A DNA stretch of 64,000 bases from Nostoc linckia FACHB-104 (GTDB lineage Bacteria > Cyanobacteriota > Cyanobacteriia > Cyanobacteriales > Nostocaceae): the NCBI RefSeq assembly GCF_014696615.1, contig NZ_JACJQJ010000001.1, positions 124,001-188,000 of the forward strand. The letters run 5' to 3'. The stretch's first letter is position 1, and each line of letters opens with the position of its first letter. The position numbers were made by a program, and so were the translations under genes. The notes below the pieces were generated by a model, which searched no databases, had not been told where the DNA came from, and saw only the letters and a program-made list of their open reading frames with translations. Positions 1 through 8,979 of the stretch are shown here, piece after piece.

Positions 1-1
1 T

Positions 2-523
2 ATCTATCCGGTGTTATTGGATATCACAGCAGTTTTTGAACCTGGAGAAGCATTAAAAACAGTTAAAGAACAATTACGTAGTATTCCCCACAAAGGTATT
101 AACTATGGTGTATTGCGTTATCTAAGTGAAAAGTCAATCGCAGAAAAATTGCAAGCTTTACTCCAAGCAGAAGTGACATTTAATTATTTAGGTCAATTTG
201 ACCAAGTGCTTTCTGAAACATCAATGTTTAAACCTGCTGCTGAGTCTACTGGAAATAATCAAAGTCCCAGAGGAAACCGTAATTGCTTAATAGAAGTGAA
301 CAGCTTAATTGTGGGTAGTCAGTTGCGCTTGAATTGGACTTACAGCCAAGCATTACATCAACAAACTACGGTTGAAAAACTGGCTCAGGGATATATTGAA
401 AAGTTGCGATCGCTAATTTTGCATTGTCAGTCCCCTAACGCCGGCGGCTTTACCCCCTCTGATTTTCCCCAGATGGGTTTAAGCCAAGTAGAACTTGATC
501 AGTTAATTGCTGAACTTGATTGA
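2..523 (+). CDS. NRPS C-terminal fragment ending in an epimerisation domain (5' truncated by window)
   Basis: The reading frame is open to the left edge, so this is the 3' end of a larger nonribosomal peptide synthetase. The visible 170-odd residues match the C-terminal half of an epimerisation (E) domain: a YPVLLDI strand at the very start, a PHKGINYGVLRYL stretch, and the diagnostic FNYLGQFD motif. It closes with a short acidic tail (SQVELDQLIAELD) of the kind that acts as a docking segment between NRPS subunits. There is no thioesterase, so this subunit is expected to hand a D-configured peptidyl intermediate to the next protein, whose gene starts 75 bases downstream. The E assignment is seen in motifs; the D-residue transfer is family knowledge. 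Confidence 0.9.
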   Translation: MYPVLLDITAVFEPGEALKTVKEQLRSIPHKGINYGVLRYLSEKSIAEKLQALLQAEVTFNYLGQFDQVLSETSMFKPAAESTGNNQSPRGNRNCLIEVNSLIVGSQLRLNWTYSQALHQQTTVEKLAQGYIEKLRSLILHCQSPNAGGFTPSDFPQMGLSQVELDQLIAELD

Positions 524-597
524 ATAGGGGTTGTTTAAACGCAGTATGGCGCAAAGATAAACGCAAAGTTACGCAGAGTTTTTTCAGAGAGTTTGTT

Positions 598-3500
598 ATG
601 AATAAAAAGAATATTGAAAATATTTATCTTCTGTCGCCTACCCAACAAGGTATACTCTTTCATACTCTCCGTGCGCTAGAATCAGGGGTTTATGTTGTTC
701 AAAGTTGTTATACTTTTAGCAAAAATATTAACATTACTGCTTTTCAACAAGCTTGGCAACAAGTCATCAATCAGCACCCAATTTTACGCACTTCTTTTCA
801 CTGGCAGCAACATAAAGAGCCTTTTCAAGTAGTACATAAATCTGTAGAATTACCTTGGCAACAATACGATTGGCAAGAATTATCTAAAACTGCACAACCA
901 GAAAAATTAACAGCCTTATTAGCAGCAGACCGTCAGCAAGGATTTAATATTTCTCAACCATGTTTAATGCGGTTGAGGTTAATTCAAATAGCAAAAGAAA
1001 CTTTCCATTTTATTTGGAGTAGTCACCATTTAATTTTAGATGGTTGGTCTGGGGCTTTGGTTTTAAATCAAGTTTTTCAAGCTTACGCAGCACTGTGTCA
1101 AGGACAAGTTTTATCATTACCGCGTTCTCGTCCATATCAAGATTATATTGCTTGGCTACAACAACAAGATTTAGCCAAAGCAGAAACATTTTGGCGTAAG
1201 CAACTCACAGGTTTTACTGCACCTACTAAGCTGAAAGTAGATAGTGGTTCTAATTCAGTTACAGGGTGTGGAGAAGAATCAATCAAACTATCATCAGCTA
1301 TAACAGCAGCGTTGCAATCATTCACACGCCAGCACAAGTTGACTTTAAACACTTTGGTACAAGGAGCTTGGGCTATACTCCTGAGCCGTTATAGTGGTGA
1401 AGAAGATGTGGTTTTTGGAGCTACTTCTGCTGGTCGTTCTCCAGCATTGGTCGGTTCTGAATCAATGGTAGGGCTATTTATTAACACCTTACCAATGCGA
1501 GTAACAGTATTTGGTAACGAGTTATTAATTCCCTGGTTGCAAAAACTTCAGGCGCAACAAGTAGAAACCCAGCAATATGAATATAGCCCCTTAGTGCAAG
1601 TCCAAGGATGGAGTGAAGTTCCTAGAGACTTACCTTTATTTGAAACTATTTTAGTATTTGAAAACTATCCTGTAGATGCTTCTTTAAAAGCAAAAGCTAC
1701 AGAAATGCAAATCCATAATATTCGGTCTCAGGAAGCAACAAATTATCCTATTACTTTAACAGTAGGGGTTAGTACAGAGTTAACATTACAGATTTTATAT
1801 GATGGCGATCGCTTTGATGAACTCACTATCAAGCGGATGTTAGGAAATCTGCAAACATTGTTAGCGGGTATGCTTACCAATCTTCATCAATCTATATGTT
1901 CATTACCTTTGTTGACAGCAACCGAAATACATCAGCAATTGGTGGAATGGAATAATACCCAAACAGAGTATCCCAAAGACAAATGCATCCATCAATTATT
2001 TGAAGAACAGGCAGAAAAAACACCAGATGCAATAGCGGTGGTGTTTGAAAATAACCAACTTACCTATCAACAACTCAACCAACAAGCAAATCAACTAGCG
2101 CATTTTTTACAAAAATTAGGTGTTCAGCAAGAAGTAACTGTTGGTATTTGTCTTGACCGTTCTATTGAAATGCTAGTTGGGTTGTTAGGGATATTAAAAG
2201 CTGGAGGTGCTTATGTCCCTCTTGACCCTACTTATCCCCAGGAACGGTTGCTATTTATGCTAGAGAATGCCCAAGCTACTGTATTGTTAACACAACAGAA
2301 CTTGCTTGAGAAACTGAGTGATTATGATACGCAAGTCATCTTGCTGGAAAATGATTGGTCAGAAATTATCCAACAACAGGTACACAATCCTTGTAGTTGG
2401 GTAACTCCAAAAAACTTAGCTTATGTGATTTACACTTCTGGTTCTACTGGTAAACCAAAAGGTGTTGCTATCGAGCATCACAGCACAGTAGCTTTTATTG
2501 ATTGGGCAAAAACATTATTTTCATCCGCAGATTTAGCAGGAGTTTTGGCAGGTACTTCTATTTGTTTCGATTTATCAGTTTTTGAAATATTTGTAACCTT
2601 GAGTTGTGGTGGCACGGTCATTTTAGCTGAAAACGCTCTATCTTTGCAGAGTTTAGCAGCAGCAGAAAGAGTAACTTTAATTAATACAGTACCATCTGCG
2701 ATCGCTACATTATTAAAAAACCAAGCTATACCGACTTCAGTCCGAACAATTAATCTTGCAGGTGAAGCTCTACCAAATAAATTAGTGCAACAACTATATC
2801 AACTAGATCATGTTAATAGAGTATTTAATCTCTACGGGCCTTCGGAAGATACAACCTACTCTACATACGCCTTAATTCCACCCAACAACCAAGAACCTAT
2901 AACTATTGGTCGTCCAATTCATAATACACAAGCTTACGTATTAGATGAGTTTTTACAACCAGTTCCTATAGGTGTAGCTGGTGAACTCTATATTAGTGGT
3001 GCTGGATTAGCCAGAGGTTATTTGCATCAGCCAGAATTAACTTCACAAAAGTTTATTATTAATCCTTTTGACAATTCAAACTATCATCGCCTTTACAAAA
3101 CTGGTGATTTAGTTCGCTATTTAAATGATGGCAAAATTGAATTTATTGGTCGTCTCGATCATCTGGTAAAAATTCGGGGTTTCCGAATTGAGTTAGGAGA
3201 AATTGAAGCAATTTTAAACCAACATCCTCTTGTAAGGGAAGCGGTTGTAATGGCTAGAGAGGATGTAGTAGGTGATAAGCGTTTAGTTGCTTACATCGTT
3301 GCCAAACTGGATGCAAATCTGACTCAAACTGAACTGCGAAGCTTTGTTAAACAGCATCTTCCAGAATATATGTTACCGTCAGCATTTGTGCTGATGGATA
3401 GCTTGCCATTAACAAGCAATGGTAAGGTAGATAGACGAGCATTACCTGCACCAGAGCAAACACGTCCTGATTTAGAAGTAACCTTTGTTGCACCTCGTAC

Positions 3501-4968
3501 ATCTGTAGAGGAAAGGCTGGCGGAAATTTGGACAAATATTCTTGGGTTAGAAAAAGTAGGAATCCACGATAACTTTTTTGAACTTGGTGGGCATTCTTTG
3601 CTGATAGTACAGCTATTTGCTTGCGTTCGAGCTACTTTTCAAGTAGATTTGCCATTTCAAACGTTATTTGACGCACCTACAGTAGCAACCTTTGCTGAGA
3701 GGCTAGAAACTGCACATCAAGCATCATCTTCTGCACATCCTACCTTTGATCTAAAAGCCGAGGCTGTACTCGATCCAGCCATCAATTATGAGGATAAACA
3801 GATTGAAAACATAACTAATCCCGCTTGTATTTTCCTTACCGGTGCAACAGGTTTCTTAGGTGCTTTTCTACTGGATGAACTTCTCCAACAAACTCAAGCA
3901 GATATTTATTGCTTAGTTCGTGCTGCAAATGCTGAGGAAGGAAAGCAAAAGCTTCGCCGCACTCTGGAATCGTATTTAATTTGGAATAAATCTCAAAGTT
4001 CAAGAATTATCCCAGTTGTAGGTAATTTATCTCAACCACTTTTGGGTCTTTCAGAGGTACAGTTCACAGCACTAGCGAGAAAAGTTGACGTTATTTATCA
4101 CAATGGTGCATGGGTGCATCATGTTTCTCCATACTCCACACTTAAGGCTGCTAATGTATTAGGTACGCAGGAAGTTTTGAGATTAGCCAGCCAAATAAGA
4201 ATCAAACCTGTACATTTTATTTCTACAAATGGCGTTTTCTCTGCACCTCCGGGTACTGGAGTCAAGTTAGTTAGCGAAGAATCTCACCTAGATGATTATC
4301 CATTACCAGAAAACGGCTATACTCAAAGTAAATGGGTAGCAGAAAAGTTAGTTACTATTGCACGCGATCGCAGATTACCAGTTTGTATTTACAGGCCAGG
4401 AAGAATATCTGGACATAGCAAGACAGGTGCATTTAATTCCAATGATTTTTTCTACAGATTACTTATAGGTTGCATCCAACTGGGGAGTGTTCCTAAAAGA
4501 GAATTGTTTGATGGTTTAGCACCTGTAGATTATGTAAGCAAAGCTATTGTTTCTTTATCTAGGCAAAAACAATCTTTAGGCAAGGCTTTTCATGTACTAA
4601 ATCAAGAGCATCTTGACTTAAATATATTGTTTAATGTAGTTCTGTCTTTTGGCTATCCACTGCAACAAGTCTCTGATGAGCAGTGGCAACTAGAACTGCA
4701 GCAAATTGCTGATAATTTTCCCAATCATCCTTTATATCCTTTAATCCCATTATTCACTCTTCAAAAGAGTACTGAAGCAACATCAAATCCTCACATTTCC
4801 AACCGGGTAACACTTAAATTTGATTGTACTAATACTCAACAGGGACTCACAGGTACTTCTATTATTTGCCCAACAGTAGATGAAAGGTTACTTACTACAT
4901 ATTTTTCTTACCTAATTCGTAATAATTTTTTACCTGCTGCAAAAGAAATTGAAACTACTGTTATTTAA
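598..4968 (+). CDS. Terminal NRPS module: C-A-PCP-thioester reductase
   Basis: A 1456-residue, one-module NRPS. The longest frame opens with a TTG at 520 that overlaps the previous stop, but ATG 598 begins just before the condensation-domain start motif (YLLSPTQQGILFH) and is preferred. Domains in order: condensation with HHLILDG at about 143-149; adenylation with YTSGSTGKPKG at about 612 and FDLSVFE at 657-663; carrier protein with GGHSL, Ser1000 as the pantetheine site; and a C-terminal reductase with the NAD(P)-binding GATGFLG at 1082-1088 and a Tyr-x-x-x-Lys pair near 1241-1245. Read against the GrsA code positions, the adenylation pocket is D-L-F-N-N-A-L-T-Y, which I recall as an alanine-type code. 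The reductase replaces a thioesterase and should release the chain as an aldehyde (or alcohol). Lies in an operon-like series with the aminotransferase 11 bases downstream. Confidence 0.95.
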   Translation: MNKKNIENIYLLSPTQQGILFHTLRALESGVYVVQSCYTFSKNINITAFQQAWQQVINQHPILRTSFHWQQHKEPFQVVHKSVELPWQQYDWQELSKTAQPEKLTALLAADRQQGFNISQPCLMRLRLIQIAKETFHFIWSSHHLILDGWSGALVLNQVFQAYAALCQGQVLSLPRSRPYQDYIAWLQQQDLAKAETFWRKQLTGFTAPTKLKVDSGSNSVTGCGEESIKLSSAITAALQSFTRQHKLTLNTLVQGAWAILLSRYSGEEDVVFGATSAGRSPALVGSESMVGLFINTLPMRVTVFGNELLIPWLQKLQAQQVETQQYEYSPLVQVQGWSEVPRDLPLFETILVFENYPVDASLKAKATEMQIHNIRSQEATNYPITLTVGVSTELTLQILYDGDRFDELTIKRMLGNLQTLLAGMLTNLHQSICSLPLLTATEIHQQLVEWNNTQTEYPKDKCIHQLFEEQAEKTPDAIAVVFENNQLTYQQLNQQANQLAHFLQKLGVQQEVTVGICLDRSIEMLVGLLGILKAGGAYVPLDPTYPQERLLFMLENAQATVLLTQQNLLEKLSDYDTQVILLENDWSEIIQQQVHNPCSWVTPKNLAYVIYTSGSTGKPKGVAIEHHSTVAFIDWAKTLFSSADLAGVLAGTSICFDLSVFEIFVTLSCGGTVILAENALSLQSLAAAERVTLINTVPSAIATLLKNQAIPTSVRTINLAGEALPNKLVQQLYQLDHVNRVFNLYGPSEDTTYSTYALIPPNNQEPITIGRPIHNTQAYVLDEFLQPVPIGVAGELYISGAGLARGYLHQPELTSQKFIINPFDNSNYHRLYKTGDLVRYLNDGKIEFIGRLDHLVKIRGFRIELGEIEAILNQHPLVREAVVMAREDVVGDKRLVAYIVAKLDANLTQTELRSFVKQHLPEYMLPSAFVLMDSLPLTSNGKVDRRALPAPEQTRPDLEVTFVAPRTSVEERLAEIWTNILGLEKVGIHDNFFELGGHSLLIVQLFACVRATFQVDLPFQTLFDAPTVATFAERLETAHQASSSAHPTFDLKAEAVLDPAINYEDKQIENITNPACIFLTGATGFLGAFLLDELLQQTQADIYCLVRAANAEEGKQKLRRTLESYLIWNKSQSSRIIPVVGNLSQPLLGLSEVQFTALARKVDVIYHNGAWVHHVSPYSTLKAANVLGTQEVLRLASQIRIKPVHFISTNGVFSAPPGTGVKLVSEESHLDDYPLPENGYTQSKWVAEKLVTIARDRRLPVCIYRPGRISGHSKTGAFNSNDFFYRLLIGCIQLGSVPKRELFDGLAPVDYVSKAIVSLSRQKQSLGKAFHVLNQEHLDLNILFNVVLSFGYPLQQVSDEQWQLELQQIADNFPNHPLYPLIPLFTLQKSTEATSNPHISNRVTLKFDCTNTQQGLTGTSIICPTVDERLLTTYFSYLIRNNFLPAAKEIETTVI

Positions 4969-4979
4969 TTAGTGAATAT

Positions 4980-6398
4980 ATGCAAAACATAATTTCTGAC
5001 TTACAGCAACCTGTATCTCAAGCTAATACACAGGATATGCAGCAAAATTATCTACAGCAATTTATCAAAAACTATAACAAACGTACTAAAATATCTAAAG
5101 TTTTTACAGAAAAACATCGATTTTCTTTAGCAGATAGCCGTGTTCCTGCCGGGTTCAATTTAGAGATAAAAGAAATTTGCTATCCCATTGTTGCTAAAAA
5201 ATCTTTAGGATCTAAAATTTGGGATGTTGACGATAACGAATACATAGACTTAACTATGGGATTTGGCATCAATCTCTTCGGTCATAATCCATCTTTTATT
5301 AAAACAGCATTACTGGAACAAATAGAACAAGGTATTCAACTTGGCCCCCAAACAGAATTAGCTGGTGAAGTAGCCAAGTTAATTTCTGAAATGACAGGAA
5401 TGGAGCGTGTTGCTTTTATTAATACAGGTACGGAAGCAATTATGGCAGCTATTCGTATTGCCAGATCTGCTACAAACCGTAACAAAATAGCAATATTCTC
5501 TGGCTCATATCATGGTCATTCTGATAATACTTTAGTTGAGGCTAAAGAAATAAATGGCAATTTACAAATAGTACCAATATCCCCTGGGATACCATCAAGG
5601 CTTTTTGAAGATGTTTTAGTTTTAGATTATGGCAATTATGAATCGCTAGAAGTTATTAAAACCCATAAAAATGAATTGGCTGCTGTTTTAGTAGAACCTG
5701 TACAAACTAGCCGCCTTGATTTACAACCTCAACAGTTTCTCTATCAATTAAGACAATTAACAACAGAGTTAGAAATAGCATTAATTTTTGATGAAATGGT
5801 AACAGGTTTTCGTATTCATCCAGCAGGAGCGCAAGCATGGTTTGGCGTTTCAGCAGACATAGCTACCTATGGCAAAATTGTTGGGGGTGGAATGCCAATT
5901 GGTGTTGTAGCTGGTAAAGCTAGCTATATGGATAAAATTGATGGAGGGATGTGGAACTATGGGGATAATTCTTTTCCGCAGGTAGAAACAACATTTTTTG
6001 CTGGTACACATTGTAAGCATCCTCTATCTTTGGCAGGTGCAAAAGCAGTACTTCAATATCTCAAGGCTCAGGGTTCTAGTTTACAAATACAATTAAACCA
6101 ACGCACAGCAGACTTTGTACAAAAATTAAATGATTTATTCACTGCAGAAAATTTATCAATCAAAATGACTAATTTTGGTTCATTATTCAGTCCTGTTTCT
6201 TCGGGAAATTTTTTGAACTCAAATGATGCTCCACCATTAGGTTTAAATCTGTTATCTTATCACCTCATACATAAGGGAGTTTTACCCCGTGGTGGTAGTG
6301 GCTTTTTATCAACAGCCCACACAGAACAGGATATAAATTATGTCATTCAAGCTGTTCAAGAAAGTATTAGCGAATTGCGTTCAGGCGCATTAATCTAA
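4980..6398 (+). CDS. Class III PLP aminotransferase, stand-alone AMT type
   Basis: 472 residues of the class III aminotransferase / glutamate-1-semialdehyde aminomutase fold. Visible signatures are MGFGINLFGHNP, the TGTEAIMAAIRIAR cofactor-phosphate region, SYHGHSD, FDEMVTGFR (PLP-ring Asp) and YGKIVGGGMPIG, with Lys299 as the Schiff-base lysine. The GFGxxLFGHNP block is characteristic of the AMT domains embedded in hybrid PKS-NRPSs such as those for microcystin and mycosubtilin; here it is a free protein. It starts 11 bases after a reductase-ending NRPS. The likely job is therefore transamination of the released peptide aldehyde to a terminal amine, as MxcL does after MxcG in myxochelin B synthesis. 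A role in precursor supply is the alternative. The enzyme class is clear; the substrate is inferred. Confidence 0.9.
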   Translation: MQNIISDLQQPVSQANTQDMQQNYLQQFIKNYNKRTKISKVFTEKHRFSLADSRVPAGFNLEIKEICYPIVAKKSLGSKIWDVDDNEYIDLTMGFGINLFGHNPSFIKTALLEQIEQGIQLGPQTELAGEVAKLISEMTGMERVAFINTGTEAIMAAIRIARSATNRNKIAIFSGSYHGHSDNTLVEAKEINGNLQIVPISPGIPSRLFEDVLVLDYGNYESLEVIKTHKNELAAVLVEPVQTSRLDLQPQQFLYQLRQLTTELEIALIFDEMVTGFRIHPAGAQAWFGVSADIATYGKIVGGGMPIGVVAGKASYMDKIDGGMWNYGDNSFPQVETTFFAGTHCKHPLSLAGAKAVLQYLKAQGSSLQIQLNQRTADFVQKLNDLFTAENLSIKMTNFGSLFSPVSSGNFLNSNDAPPLGLNLLSYHLIHKGVLPRGGSGFLSTAHTEQDINYVIQAVQESISELRSGALI

Positions 6399-6485
6399 GA
6401 ATAATTTCAAAAATATTAAGGGGTGTCATAAGCCTAAAGATAGTCAATCGCTAAAAAACAATTTTTACTAGGTAAATTAAATAAG

Positions 6486-7283
6486 ATGGAAATTAAATCT
6501 ATTGAACGCATTGAAAAACCATCAGTAGCAGAATTTCAACATGAATTTGTAATAAAAGATAAGCCAGTAATTATATCTGGAATTGCTGATGAATGGAAAG
6601 CCTGTTCTTACTGGACACCAGAAACATTTAAATATTTGTTTGGCGATGTAATTGCTCCTTTAAGAGCTAGTGATGATGAACTAGATGTATTTTTTGGTGG
6701 TTTAACAGAAAAAAAGTTAAGTACTATAGCTGATTATATAGACAGTATTTTGTCTGAAGATAATAAACAACGTTTATATTTAGGTAATATTGCTTTTAAT
6801 GAGCCTTTGGCTAAACAACATCTTGATAAAATCAGGACTGATTTTGAATTTCCGAATTATTTTTCAGATAGTACTGGTGATGATTTACGCCTTTGGATTG
6901 GTGGCGCAAATCAAAAATCTACTATACACAACGATAATTATCATAATCTTAACGCACAAATATTTGGGGAGAAAACCTTTTTATTGTTTGCTCCAGAAGA
7001 ATATCAAAAACTATATATAGAACGAATGGATGATGAATTATGGTCAAGTCCTATTGACCCACAAAAACCGGATTTATCAAAATATCCCTTATTTGATGAT
7101 ATTAGTGGGTTAACAGCCAGGCTTAATCAAGGAGATATACTTTTTATTCCCGCTTTTTGGTGGCACCAAGCACGGTCAATTACAACATCTATCAATGTTA
7201 ATATGTGGGTCTATACGAATAAAATATGTGAAATTTGGGAACAACATCCTGTTTTAAGCCGCAATATGGCTAATGTTGTTTAG
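6486..7283 (+). CDS. JmjC/cupin-8 type Fe(II)/2-oxoglutarate oxygenase-like protein
   Basis: 265 residues with the architecture of a bacterial cupin-like (JmjC) hydroxylase. The iron-binding facial triad is visible as His148 and Asp150 (in IHND) plus His227 (in FWWHQARS). A lysine in GEKTFLLF occupies the usual 2-oxoglutarate region, and GDILFIPAFWWH is the family's closing signature. ATG 6486 follows the aminotransferase by 87 bases on the same strand. In this setting a tailoring role is likely, for example beta-hydroxylation of an amino-acid residue on the NRPS or of the finished peptide. Members of this family also hydroxylate proteins or tRNA, so the substrate is not fixed by sequence. 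Confidence 0.85.
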   Translation: MEIKSIERIEKPSVAEFQHEFVIKDKPVIISGIADEWKACSYWTPETFKYLFGDVIAPLRASDDELDVFFGGLTEKKLSTIADYIDSILSEDNKQRLYLGNIAFNEPLAKQHLDKIRTDFEFPNYFSDSTGDDLRLWIGGANQKSTIHNDNYHNLNAQIFGEKTFLLFAPEEYQKLYIERMDDELWSSPIDPQKPDLSKYPLFDDISGLTARLNQGDILFIPAFWWHQARSITTSINVNMWVYTNKICEIWEQHPVLSRNMANVV

Positions 7284-7300
7284 ATAAAGATAATTACTCC

Positions 7301-7398
7301 AGGTCTTACGCAAGTAAAATTTGTCATTGCGACCGGAAAGTAGTGAAGGGCAGCAATCCCAGAATTTTAGGCGATTACGTCATTTTTGCGTAAGTCCT
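7301..7398. mobile_element. MITE-like element with 13-bp terminal inverted repeats
   Basis: About 98 bp bounded by AGGTCTTACGCAA on the left and TTGCGTAAGTCCT on the right, which are inverted copies of each other with one mismatch. The inside is non-coding and contains a GTCATTGCG...GCAATCCC stretch like common dispersed repeats of cyanobacteria. A second element with related ends lies at 19180-19317. No transposase is present, so any mobility would be in trans. Confidence 0.6.
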
Positions 7399-7426
7399 AT
7401 AATCATTGGATATTTTCGAGAAATAA

Positions 7427-7456
7427 TGTAGAGGCATTTTGTGAAATGTCTCTACA
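7427..7456. repeat. Hairpin TGTAGAG...CTCTACA upstream of the MFS gene
   Basis: Inverted repeat with 13-nt arms (7427-7439 and 7444-7456, one mismatch) and a 4-nt loop. It covers the GTG at 7441 that opens the longest frame for the next gene, which argues for a later start codon. A related hairpin follows the gene at 8890-8914. Confidence 0.65.
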
Positions 7457-7515
7457 AGTTTTATTCAATGAAATATTTATTGTGCAGCTTTTGCAACTTG
7501 GATAGGAGAAATAGT

Positions 7516-8841
7516 TTGCAAAGACAAGATATACAACAAACTAACTTACGCACATTTATTATTCTTTGGGCAAGCCAATTGCTATCAGTGATTGGCTCTG
7601 AAATGACGTATTTTGCTATCACTATTTGGGTATGGAAGGTAACAGGACAAGCAACGTCTTTATCCTTGCTGCTATTTTTCAACCAAATACCAAAATTAGT
7701 TACTGCTTTATTTGTTGGTATTTTTGTTGATAAATGGAATCGCAAGCTTTTAATGATTATCGGAGATACAGTAACAGGTATCTCTACTATTGCTATCCTT
7801 TTACTATTTTTAAATAATCAATTAGAAATCTGGCATATATATGTTGTAGCCATTTTTATTGGCCCTTTTCGTCATTTTCAATATTTCGCTTTTTCAACTT
7901 CTATCTCTACACTTGTACCAAAACAGCATTACACGCGAGCAGTGGTAATGACTGAACATATCGGGGAATTTACTTCCAATATCATAGCACCAGGGTTGGC
8001 AGGAGCCATTTATGCTCTAATCGGTTTGCAAGGTATTCTGACGATTGATATTACCACTTTTGTTATTGCATTTATCGCCACTTGCTTAGTACATATACCA
8101 CAACCTCTGGTGAACGCTGTTCATCAAACTAACGGTAAAATTTGGCAAGATTTAACTTTTGGTTATCGCTACATTATCAAATATTCTGGCTTATCAGCTA
8201 TCTTATTTTTTTTAGTGATTTTTCACTTTATTGATGCCGTAATGATGGGGATACATTCACCTTTAATATTGGCTCGTAGTGCTAATGATAGTACTGTGTT
8301 TGCTAGCGTGCAATCTGCTATTGGTTTAGGTGGTTTAGTAGGTGCTTTGTTACTAAGTCTTTGGGGAGGTTTTAAACAGCGCATTCATGGTTTATTATTG
8401 GGGACAATTTTTTACTATGGCATCATGATGGTCTTTAGTTTGGCAAATTTACCTGCTCTTTGGATAATTACTGGCTTTATAGCGGCTGTTTTTTGGCCGT
8501 TAATTACAAGTTCTAATCAAGTTATTTGGCTATCTAAAGTACCACCAGATATACAAGGAAGGGTATTTAGCACTCGTTATTTATTAACTTTAATAGCGTC
8601 ACCTATTGGACTAGCGATCGCAGGCCCTTTAGCTGATAATTTTTTCCGCCCAGCAATGATGTCTGGAGGTATCCTAACACCTATCTTTGGCAATGTATTC
8701 GGTATTGCATCTGGCGCAGGTTTAGCAGTTCAATATACTTTATTTTCTTTATTAGGTGCGCTTCTGGGTTTAGGTGGGTATACCTGGCAAAGACTACGAA
8801 ATATAGAAACTACTGTGCCTGATTATGACATTGAACAGTAA
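7516..8841 (+). CDS. MFS efflux transporter
   Basis: About 441 residues with ten to twelve predicted membrane helices and the major-facilitator pattern: a GSEMTYFAITIWVW first helix and a loop 2-3 signature, VGIFVDKWNRKLLMI, that resembles the family G-x-x-x-D-R-x-G-R motif. Closest by eye are the MFS_3 type exporters, a group that includes the enterobactin exporter EntS and many natural-product exporters. The frame is open from GTG 7441, but that codon lies inside a hairpin. TTG 7516 has AGGAG at 7504-7508 with good spacing and gives a normal N-terminus, so I use it; ATG 7468 is the alternative. Its position between NRPS tailoring genes and the type II thioesterase makes export of the peptide product the likely role. 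Confidence 0.88.
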   Translation: MQRQDIQQTNLRTFIILWASQLLSVIGSEMTYFAITIWVWKVTGQATSLSLLLFFNQIPKLVTALFVGIFVDKWNRKLLMIIGDTVTGISTIAILLLFLNNQLEIWHIYVVAIFIGPFRHFQYFAFSTSISTLVPKQHYTRAVVMTEHIGEFTSNIIAPGLAGAIYALIGLQGILTIDITTFVIAFIATCLVHIPQPLVNAVHQTNGKIWQDLTFGYRYIIKYSGLSAILFFLVIFHFIDAVMMGIHSPLILARSANDSTVFASVQSAIGLGGLVGALLLSLWGGFKQRIHGLLLGTIFYYGIMMVFSLANLPALWIITGFIAAVFWPLITSSNQVIWLSKVPPDIQGRVFSTRYLLTLIASPIGLAIAGPLADNFFRPAMMSGGILTPIFGNVFGIASGAGLAVQYTLFSLLGALLGLGGYTWQRLRNIETTVPDYDIEQ

Positions 8842-8889
8842 TAGCCAAAGGTTGAACTTGGGCTTATTATATTCTTCAAAATTGCTATT

Positions 8890-8922
8890 TGTAGAGAGGT
8901 TTAACTTCTCTACATTTTTTTT
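8890..8922 (+). terminator. Rho-independent terminator after the MFS gene
   Basis: Stem 8890-8899 / 8905-8914 (TGTAGAGAGG with CTTCTCTACA, one mismatch) followed by an eight-T run. Its stem is related to the hairpin at 7427-7456. Confidence 0.75.
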
Positions 8923-8979
8923 ATTTTTGAAAGCCAATAAGCAAGGCAAAATTAAATTTAATAGCGAATTAAAATTGTG

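Noticed and set aside
520-597. TTG start giving the NRPS 26 extra residues
   Set aside because: The extra peptide is basic and unrelated to the condensation-domain start, whereas ATG 598 places the YLLSPTQQG motif at the usual position.
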